From Arachis hypogaea (taxonomy: Eukaryota > Streptophyta > Magnoliopsida > Fabales > Fabaceae): 64,000 nucleotides of DNA. The notes under the pieces were generated by a model. That model made no database searches. It saw only the letters and a list, made by a program, of their open reading frames with translations, and was not told where the DNA came from. How positions within the stretch are numbered: the first letter of the stretch is position 1; each line of letters starts with the position of its first letter. Shown piece after piece: positions 56,174 to 64,000 of the stretch. Where the stretch lies: the NCBI RefSeq assembly GCF_003086295.3, contig NC_092040.1, positions 54,663,559-54,727,558 on the forward strand, written 5' to 3'. The position numbers were made by a program, and so were the translations under genes.

Positions 56174-57788
56174 TGGTGCACGAAATTGTGATCATCAATG
56201 GCGCCATCAACATGGTACGCTCAATTGCAATCTCAACTCTTTATCACAACTTCGCACAACCAACCAGCAAGTGCACTGGGTCGTCCAAGTAATAAACCTT
56301 ACGCGAGTAAGGGTTGATCCCATGGAGATTGTTGGTATGAAGCAAGCTATGGTCATCTTGTAAATCTCAGTCAGGCAGATTCAAATGGTTATGGATGATT
56401 AATAATTAAAAGATGAATAAAACATAAAATAAAGAAAGAAATACTTATGTAATTCATTGGTGAGAATTTCAGATAAGCGTATGAAGATGCTTTGTCCCTT
56501 CCGTCTCTCTGCTTTCCTACTGTCTTCATCCAATCCTTCTTACTCTTTTCCATGGCAAGCTGTATGTTGGGCATCACCGTTGTCAATGGCTATAGTCCCG
56601 TCCTCTCAGTGAAAATGTTCAACGCGCTCTGTCACAGCATGGCTATTCATCTGTCGGTTCTCGATCATGTCGGAATAGAATCCAGTGATTCTTTTGCGTC
56701 TGTCACTAACGCCCCACAATTGCGAGTTTGAAGCTCGTCACAGTCATTCAATCCCTGAATCCTACTCAGAATACCACAAACAAGGTTTAGACCTTCTGGA
56801 TTCTCAAGAATGGCTGCCAATGGATTCTAGCTTATACCACGAAGATTCTGATTAAGGAATCCAAGAGATATACATTCAAGCCTTGTTTGCATGTAGAACG
56901 GAGGTGATTGTCAGGCACGCGTTCATAAGTGAGAATGATGATAAGCATCACATAATCATCACATTCATCATGTTCTTGGGTGTGAATGAATATCTTAGAA
57001 CAAGAATAAGCTGAATTGAATGAAAAATAGTAGTAATTGCATTAATACTCGAGGTACAGCAGAGCTTCACACCTTAATCTATTGTGTGTAGAAACTCCAC
57101 CGTTGAAAATAGATAAGTGATAATGGTGATCATTGGCTTCTGCCCAGAGAGGGAACCAGAAGAACCAAGATGAAAATACAATAGCAAAAGGTCCTATTTA
57201 TAGAGAACTAGTAGCTTAGGGTTTACAGAAATGAGTAAATGACATAAAAATCCACTTCCGGGCCCACTTGGTGTGTGCTTGGGCTAACCATTGAAGCTTC
57301 TATGTGTAGAGACTTTTCTTGGAGTTAAACACCAGCTTTTGTGCCAGTTTGGGCGTTTAATTCCCACTTCTGTGCCAGTTCTGGCGTTTTACGCCATAAT
57401 TCTTGAGCTGACTTGGAACGCCTATTTGATCCATCAAATCTTAGGCAAAGTATGAACTATTGTATATTGTTAGAAAGCCCAGGATGTCTACTTTCCAACG
57501 CAATTGAGAGCGCGCCAATTGGGCTTCTGTAGCTCCAGAAAATCCACTTTGAGTGCAGAGAGGTCAGAATCCAACAGCATCTGCAGTCCTTTTTCAGCCT
57601 CTGGATCAGATTTTTGCTCAGGTCCCTCAATTTCAGCCAGAAAATACCTGAAATCACAGAAAAACACACAAACTTATAGTAAAGTCTAGAAAAGTGAATT
57701 TTAAATAAAAACTAATAAAAATATAATAAAAACTAACTAAAATATACTAAAAACAATGCCAAAAAGCGTATAAATTATCCGCTCATCA
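56174..57788 (-). mobile_element. Solo LTR S (1615 bp) with target-site duplication GCTAC
   Basis: Minus-strand start TGATGAGCGGATAATTTATACGC (57788), end ...TTTCGTGCACCA (56174); GCTAC at 56169-56173 and 57789-57793. Conserved box 57465-57540, words 57315-57400, TATAAATAG 57202-57194. Same family as the LTR of its host element Q. Confidence 0.93.
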
Positions 57789-57793
57789 GCTAC

Positions 57794-58635
57794 TTATGAG
57801 TCTTGGCCGTGACCCTAAGCATCTTGTTTACCAGTATTACCACCGGATACATAAATGCCGCAGATACATAACTGGGTGAACCTTTTCAGATTGTGACTCA
57901 GCTTTACTAGAGTCCCCAGTTAGAGGTGCCCAGAGTTCTTAAGCACACTCTTTCTGCTTTGGATCACGACTTTAACCACTCAGTCTCAAGCTTTTCACTT
58001 GGACCTTCATGACACAAGCACATGGTTAGGGACAGCTTGAATTAGCCGCTTAGGCCAGGATTTTATTCCTTTGGGCCCTTCTATCCATTAATGCTCAAAG
58101 CCTTGGATCCTTTTTACCATTGCCTTTTAGTTTAAAGGGTTATTGGCTTTTTCTGCTTGCTTTTTCTTTTTCTTTCTTTTTCTTTATTTTTTTCTCCATT
58201 TTTTTTTCGCAAGCTTTGTGTTTTTCACTGCTTTTTCTTGCTTCAAGAATCATTTCTATGATTTTTCAGATTATCAATAACATTCTCTTTTTTTATTATC
58301 CTTTCAAGAGCCAACAATTTTAACATTCATAAACTTCACTATAAAAAATATGCATTGTTCAAGCATTCATTCAGAAAATAAAAAGTATTGCCACCACATC
58401 AAAATAATTAAACTATTTTCAAGATAGAATTTAAAATTCATGTACTTCTTGTTCTTTTGCAAATAGAAACATTTTTCATTTAAGGTGAAAGATTCATGGA
58501 ACATTCATAGCTTTAAGACATAGACACTAAACGCTGATGATCATGTAATAAAGACACAAACATAGTCAAAACATAAAGCATAAAAAATGAAAAACCGAAA
58601 AACAAATAACAAGGAAATTAAAGAACGGGTCCATC
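57794..58635 (-). other. 3' non-coding region of Q, right of S
   Basis: Homologous to 8890-9600 of B. Contains a pyrimidine tract (58145-58210). The plus-strand ORF there is low-complexity. Confidence 0.7.
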
Positions 58636-58889
58636 TTAGAGACAGCGGCTAGTTCTTACTCTTGAAGATCCTATGGAGTGCTTGAGCTCCTCAATATCTC
58701 TTCCTTGCCTTTGTTGCTCCTCTCTCATTGCACTTTGGTCCTTTCTAATTTCATGGAGGATAATGGAGTGCTCTTGGTGCTCCATCCTTAGTTGCTCCAT
58801 ATTGAAACTCAAATCTCCTAAAGTGGTGTTGAGTTGTTCCCAATAGTTGTGTGGAGAAAAATGCATCCCTTGAGGTATCTCAGGGATTT
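58636..58889 (-). pseudogene. Env-position ORF of Q, C-terminal 84 codons
   Basis: IPEIPQGMHFSPHNYWEQL, LSFNMEQLRMEHQEHSIIL, MREEQQRQGRDIEELKHSI: the coiled-coil-like tail, intact here to its natural stop (58636). Cut on its N-terminal side by the insertion of U (the joining frame into LTR sequence is an artefact). Shows the normal order of the piece that is inverted in M. Confidence 0.85.
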
Positions 58890-59249
58890 TGGTGCACGAA
58901 ATTGCAATCACACTTTTGCAACTCTGCACAACTAACCAGCATGTGCACTGGGTCGTCCAAGTAATAAAACCTTACGCGAGTAAGGGTCGATCCCACAAAG
59001 ATTGTCGGCTTGAAGCAAGCTATGGTCATCTTGTAAATCTCAGTCAGGCAGATTCAAATGGTTATGAGGTATTGATAATTAAAAGGTAAATAAAATGGAA
59101 AATAACATAGAGATACTTATGTAATTCATTGGTGGGAATTTCAGATAAGCATTTGGAGATGCTTTGTTGCTTCTGAACCTCTGCTTTCCTATTGTCTTCA
59201 TCCAATCATGCGTCCTCCATTCCATGGAAAGCTATATGATCCTCTCAGT
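58890..59249 (-). repeat. 3' LTR of U, 3' portion only
   Basis: Ends TTTCGTGCACCA at 58890; matches 62577-62938. Joined at 59249 to the element interior; the first 1.2 kb of LTR and the terminal module are deleted. Confidence 0.85.
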
Positions 59250-59382
59250 AAGCCCGTCCTCCAGGGTGTGCTATTTTTTATTCCGCTTTAATTCTGCAGC
59301 TATTTTTGTGACTTCACATGATCATCAACCTAAAGAAAACATATACTAACAATGGAAAAGTAATTAATATAGATAAATAAAA

Positions 59383-59429
59383 TTAGGTTTCCTCCCAATA
59401 AGCACTTCTTTAATGTCAATAGCTTGACA
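59383..59429 (-). other. Two-hairpin element, copy in U (93 nt after the protease stop)
   Basis: Minus strand TGTC, AAGCTATT, GACA (59429-59414); AAGTGCTT; stem TTGGG, loop AGGAAA, CCTAA with one G-U (59398-59383). Preceded by CTAAGTTTGGTATTTTG (about 59470). Kept although the whole of RT and integrase is absent. Confidence 0.72.
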
Positions 59430-59522
59430 GGAAGCTCTTACAGAGCTTCACAGATGCTCAGAGCATGGTTGTGGCCTCAAAATACCAAACTTAGAGTCTG
59501 AATGTGGGGGCTCTGTCTGACT

Positions 59523-60899
59523 CTATATTGAGAGAAGCTTTTCATGCTTCTTTTCCATGTTTATAGAAGAAGATCCTTGAGTCTTAAACACCAGGTAGTC
59601 CTCATTCAATTGAAGGACTAACTCTCCTCTGTCCACATCAATCACAGCCCTTGCTGTGGCTAGGAAGGGTCTTCCAAGGATGATGGATTCATCCTCATCC
59701 TTCCCAGTGTCTAGGATTATGAAGTCAGCAGGGATGTAAAGGCCTTCAACCTTCACTAAGACATCCTCTACAAGTCCATAAGCCTGTTTCATTGATTTGT
59801 CTGCCATCTCTAGTGAAATTCTTGCATCTTATACCTCAAAGATCTTTAGTTTCTCCATTACAGAGAGTGGCATGAGGTTGATACCTGAACCCATGTCACA
59901 CAGAACCTTTTCAAAGGTCATGGTGCCTATGGTGCAAGGTATTAAGAACTTTCCGGGATCCAGTTTCTTTTGAGGTAATGTCTGCTGAATCCAGGTATTA
60001 AGTTCATTGATGATCAATGGAGGTTCATCCTCCCAAGTCTCATTACCAAATAACCTGGCATTCAGATTCATGATTGCTCCTAGATACTGAGCAACTTGCT
60101 CTTTAACAATATCTTCATCCTCTTCAGATGAAGGATACTCATCAAAGCTCATGAATGACAATAGTAAGTTCAGTGGAATCTCTATCGTCTCTGTATGAGC
60201 CTCAGATTCCTTTGGTTCCTCAATAGGGAACTCCTTATTGGTCAGTGGACATCCCTTGAGCTCTTCCTCATTGGGAATCACTGCCTTTTCACTTTCTTCT
60301 GGTTTGGCCATTTTGGTTATAGTTATGGCCTTACACTCTCTTTTGGGATTCTCTTCTGTTTTGCTTGGGAGAGTACTAGGAGGAGTTTCAGTAACTCTTT
60401 TACTTAGCTGACCCACTTGTGCCTCCAAATTTCTGATGGAGGACCTTGTTTCATTCATGAAACTAAGAGTGGTTTTAGATAGATCAGAGACTATGTTTGC
60501 TAAGCCAGAGAGGCCCTGCTCAGAATTCTCTGTCTGTTGCTGAGAAGATGATGGAAAAGGTTTGCTATTGTCAAACTAATTTCTCCCACTATTATTGTTG
60601 TTGAAGCCTTGTTGAGGCTTCTGTTGATCCTTCCATGAGAAATTTGGATGATTCCTCCATGAAGGATTATAGGTTTTTCCATATGATTCTCCCATGTAAT
60701 TCACCTCTTTCATTGTAGGATTCTCAGCGTCATAAGCTTCTCCTTCAGAGGAGGCTTCTTTAGTACTGCCGGATGCAGCTTGCAATCCAGTCAGATTCTG
60801 AGAAATCATATTAACTTGCTGAGTCAATATTTTGTTCTGAGGCAATATGTCATTCAGAGTATCAATTTCAAGAATGTTTTTATCCCTGTTTCTGCTCAT
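59523..60899 (-). pseudogene. gag-protease of U, capsid deleted in frame, two stops
   Basis: ATG 60899 gives MSRNRDKNIL, then at about 60870 the frame jumps to EIDTLNDILPQNK, which in K lies about 280 codons further on; the basic N-terminal segment and the whole capsid block are gone and the frame is kept. Then QQGFNNNNSGRN, TAG 60578-60576, SSIRNLEAQVGQLSKRV, acidic tail, protease LCDMGSGINLMP near 59900, TAA 59831-59829, EDVLVKVEGLYIPADF and ILGRPFLATARAVIDV near 59660. Stop at 59523, then the two-hairpin element. Cannot form a normal particle by itself. Confidence 0.88.
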
Positions 60900-62552
60900 A
60901 TGAAAAAGAAGAGAACAAAGGGAGTAGTGGAATCCTCTATGTCACAGTATAGAGATTCCTTGAGGTTTCAGAAGAAAAGAAGAATAGAGGAATGAGGTAG
61001 AGAGAGAATAAGAAGAATTTGAACACATAGGGAGAGAGAGGGTTCGAATTATAAGTAGAAGAGAAGTGTTAGCAAATAAATAGAAAGAGCTGAGAGAGAG
61101 AGAGAGTATTCGAAAATTAAAACTAAAACAATTAGTTAATAAAAAAGATTTTTGAAAAAGTGGTTAGTGATTTTCGAAAATTGGTGGTTAGGTGGTTTTG
61201 AAAAAGATAAGAAATAGTAATTAGTTGAAAAAGATTTGAAAATAATTTTTAAAAAGATAAGAAGTTAGAAAAAGATTTTGAAATCAAAATTTTAAAAAGA
61301 TATGATTGAAAAAGATTTGATTGAAAAAGATATGATCTGAAAAGATATGACTGAAAAAGAAATAAAAAAAGATTTGATTTTTTTTAATTGATGACTTGAC
61401 TAACAAGAAACTAAAAGATATGATTCTAGAATTTTAAAGATTGATTCTTTCTTAAAAAAAAAGTAACAAACTTGCAATTTTTTGAATCAAAATATTAATT
61501 GTTAGCAAGGATTTTTGAAAATGTGATATGAAAAAGATAAGATTTATGAATTAAGACATGAAAATTTGAAAGAATTTGAATTGGAAAAGAAATTACCTCC
61601 CTAGTGTCATTCTGGCGTTAAACGCCCAGAATGCTATCCATTCTGGCGTTTAACGCCCATGTGGCTGCCTCTTTGAGCATTTAACACCCAGCTAGATACC
61701 CTGGCTGGCGTTAAACGCCAGGAATCCTTCTTTACTGGGTGTTTTTCTGAATGCTCAGAATGCTACCATTTCTGGCGTTAAACGCCCAGAACGCTGCCCA
61801 TTCTGGCGTTTAATGCCCATAATGATACCCTTACTGGCGTTAAATGCCCAAAATGATAGTCATTCTGACGTTTAACGCCCAAAGTGCCTCTTTATTGGCG
61901 TTTTTAATGCCAGTGAGCTCTTTTTCTTGCGATCCTCTGCTTTATGTTCTGATCATTCATCTCTCTGTATTATTTAATTGAAAAGATATATATTTTTTAT
62001 TTTTTTTAAATCCTTTTATAAGAAGAGAGAAAAAACAACAAAATGAATCACAACAGAAAAACATAAGATCAAAACTAATAATGCATGAAGGAACACTTTG
62101 AATGTCAAGATGAATATCAAGAACACTTTGAAGATCATGATAAACATCAAGAACATATTTTTGAACATTTTTAAGAAGAGAAAGACATACAAGACACCAA
62201 ACTTAGAAATTTTGAATGTTTAGACACTAGGAAGTCAAAAATGCATATGAAAAACAACATAAAACACAAAACAAGAAAATCATGAGATTGAACAAAGGAA
62301 ATCATCAAGAACAACTTGAAGATCACAGAAGAACACAATGCATATATTTTTGAAAACTTAAGAAAATTAAAAACATGCAATTGACACCAAACCTAAAATT
62401 TGACACTAGACTCAAACAAGAAATAAAAATTTTTTTGGATTTTATGATTTTATTAAATTTCTTTTTAAAATAAAAATAAAAAGCTTAAACATAAAATAAA
62501 ATAACCCAATCTAAGCAACAAGATAAACCGTCAGTTGTCCAAACTCAAACAA
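60900..62552 (-). other. Leader of U, with palindromic cluster
   Basis: A/G-rich on the plus strand, non-coding. GGCGTTWAACGCC words at 61610-61915 (about ten). ACACCAAACTTAG and ACACCAAACCTAA at about 62198 and 62385 are reverse copies of the TTAAGTTTGGTGT motif. Confidence 0.65.
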
Positions 62553-62570
62553 TCCCCGGCAATGGCGCCA
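62553..62570 (-). other. Primer-binding site of U (tRNA-Asp)
   Basis: Minus strand TGGCGCCATTGCCGGGGA, one mismatch. Confidence 0.85.
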
Positions 62571-62576
62571 AAAACA

Positions 62577-63216
62577 AGGTGCACGAAATTGCAATCACAC
62601 TTTTGCAACTCCGCACAACTAACCAACAAGTGCACTGGGTCGTCCAAGTAATAAAACCTTATGCGAGTAAGGGTCGATCCCACAGAGATTGTTGGCTTGA
62701 AGCAAGCTATGGTCATCTTGTAAATCTCAGTCAAGCAGATTCAAATGGTTATAAGGTATTGATAATTAAAAGGTAAATAAAACGGAAAATAACATAGAGA
62801 TACTTATGTAATTCATTAGTGGGAATTTCAGATAAGCTGTTGGAGATGCTTTGTTGCTTCGGAACCTCTAGTTTCCTATTGTCTTCATCCAATCATGCAT
62901 CCTCCCTTCGATGGCAAGCTGTATGATCCTCTCAGTGAAAATGGCCCGGCTACAGTTTCTGTACGGCTAATCAACTGTCGGATTTTTTGTCTCGGATAAA
63001 AAATACCAGGCACAGCTACCGAATGACTAATCATCTGTCGGTTCCCACTTGTATCGGAATAGGATCTCTCTATCCTTTTGCACTCTGTCACGGCGCCCAA
63101 CAGTCATGAGTTTGAAGCTCGTCACAGTCATCCCGTCCCAAATCCTACTTGGAATACCACAGACAAGGTTTAGACTTTCCGGATCTCAAGAATATTGCCA
63201 ATTGTTTCTAGCCTAT
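62577..63216 (-). repeat. 5' LTR of U, 3' portion, cut by V
   Basis: Colinear with K and L LTR ends; interrupted at 63216 by the start of V. The outer two thirds, including the promoter, lie beyond the window if V is a simple insertion. Confidence 0.87.
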
Positions 63217-64000
63217 TGATGCCAGGGCATCTAGGCCAGTTTCATTGACCTTTTCTTTACTGTTTTAGGGTAGTTTCATGCATTTTCTTAGTGAATAAGG
63301 CAATTTTTGGATGAAAATACACTTACACCTTGATTCAAGCAACTATTGTGAATTTCATATGATTTCATGAGGATTTTGCTAAAATTGCATGATAAATTGA
63401 TGATGCATAATCTCATGACTTTGGCTAGAGCTTTGATGTACTTTATTTGCTTGATTTCAGGGCAAGGGAAGCAAGGAAGAACCACGTTAGTACTCACGTT
63501 AATCTAGTTAACGTGAACACTAACGTGGAACGGCAAATAGCTTGCAACGTTAATGAGAAAAGTGATCACCAATAACGCCTGCGAAGCCATCAATAGCTCA
63601 CGTTACTTGCCACGTTAACTAAGTTAACGTGGTAGTTAACATGGAGACAAAAGAGAACTCCAACGTTAGTGGGAAACGTGAACACCACTAACGTTCTACT
63701 CCAACGTTAGTGGTAAACGTGAACACCACTAACGTTCCAAGATTTGGCAATGATCTACGTTAAGAGTCACGTTAACTAAGTTAACGTGAACTCTAACATA
63801 GAAGAGAAGAACAATGCCAACGTTAGTGACACTCACCTTTGTCACTAACGTTGGATCAACTAGCATTGCCTACGTTAGTGGTCACGTTAAGACCACTAAC
63901 GTGAGAGTTAACGTGGAGTTAAGGATTGATGAGCCAATGTTAGTGACACTTACTTTTGTCACTAATGTTGGAAGATGGCATTACTACCACGTTAAGAGCC
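63217..64000 (+). repeat. Element V: start of an E-type LTR, runs off the window
   Basis: TGATGCCAGGGCATCTAGGC start, matching E (27563, minus). Left flank CCTAT (63212-63216). From 63483 a dense palindrome cluster: CACGTTAACT-A-AGTTAACGTG types (e.g. 63612-63632 and 63766-63790) and arms CCAACGTTAGTGACA / TGTCACTAACGTTGG around CTCACCTT (63817-63854). Confidence 0.85.

Larger units (their letters stand above)
54947..58889 (-). mobile_element. Element Q: 3' LTR, 3' region and env-position tail, split by S
   Basis: Right to left: end of env-position ORF (58889-58636), 3' non-coding region (58560-57794, then 56168-55945), module i, LTR (55907-54947, inner part cut by O). U is inserted at 58890 on its right. 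Confidence 0.82.
58890..63216 (-). mobile_element. Element U: gag-protease-only element lacking capsid, RT and integrase
   Basis: Right to left: 5' LTR (63216-62577, outer part cut by V), PBS, leader, gag-protease ORF, two-hairpin element, then a junction at 59249 to the last 360 bp of its 3' LTR (59249-58890). Both LTR pieces share a loss of about 36 bp next to CTCAGT that K and L do not have, which supports their belonging to one element. Left flank in Q is GATTT (58885-58889). Confidence 0.82.

Noticed and set aside
1..64000. Host genes, rRNA, bacterial-type operons, phage or defence systems
   Set aside because: Every long coding region belongs to a retroelement; nothing else with recognisable domains was seen.

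Overview
The window looks like plant nuclear heterochromatin made almost entirely of nested, mostly broken LTR retrotransposons of the Ty3/gypsy (Metaviridae) superfamily. I see no host gene, rRNA, functional tRNA or CRISPR array. The pol fragments ([10 protein letters not shown] integrase, FMDD reverse transcriptase, LCDxG protease), the primer-binding sites that match the 3' end of plant tRNA-Asp, and the large env-position ORF after pol place the autonomous elements in or near the Athila/Tat lineage. Arrays of the word CTGGCGTTWAACGCCAG inside LTRs are something I associate with peanut (Arachis); legume/Arachis is an inference from memory, not a search result.

Layout, left to right. Element A (+, 1-8669): pol tail, intact env-position ORF, 3' LTR. 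It sits inside element B (-, 8670-19587): env-position ORF, integrase, RT-RNase H, protease, gag, leader, PBS, 5' LTR. B sits inside fragment C (+, 19588-20870, env-position ORF). Then D (-, 20871-26958, non-autonomous, one Tyr/Pro-rich ORF), E (-, LTR fragment, 26959-27563), F (-, 27564-32425, relative of D) whose LTR is split by solo LTR G (29619-31281). J (+, 32426-33705) is an integrase tail. K (+, 33706-39691) and L (-, 39692-44591) are gag-protease-only elements joined head to head. M (+, 44592-47731) carries an env-position ORF with a small inversion. N/O (+, 47732-54946) is another D-like element, its last LTR split by solo LTR P (52601-54830). Q (-, 54947-58889) is split by solo LTR S (56174-57788) and ends at the insertion of U (-, 58890-63216, gag-protease-only, capsid deleted). 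An E-type LTR, V (+, 63217-64000), runs off the right edge.

The most interesting content is non-coding. (1) A roughly 50-nt two-hairpin element lies 11-17 nt after the last ORF's stop in A, B, D, J and O-type elements and is kept in the gag-protease-only element U; its stems differ between copies by compensating changes. (2) A 37-nt module (7-bp stem, AGGA loop, exactly 4 nt, then YTAAGTTTGGTGTKG or TTAAGTGTGGGRAGG) occurs nine times, only just upstream of the env-position ORF, just upstream of the 3' LTR, or at the equivalent internal place in D. (3) Each LTR family carries its own cluster of short CpG-containing palindromic words, and in several elements the same word recurs inside the element (leader, gag-protease linker, or just after the two-hairpin element).

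How the parts would work together in a live element: LTR promoter (TATAAATAG) to tRNA-Asp-primed RNA, gag-protease-pol polyprotein, a separate env-position protein of unknown role, and the 3' module directly abutting the LTR where plus-strand priming should occur. Nearly every coding region here has stops or frameshifts, so mobility of these copies would depend on proteins from elsewhere; the env-position ORF of A is the only long intact one.
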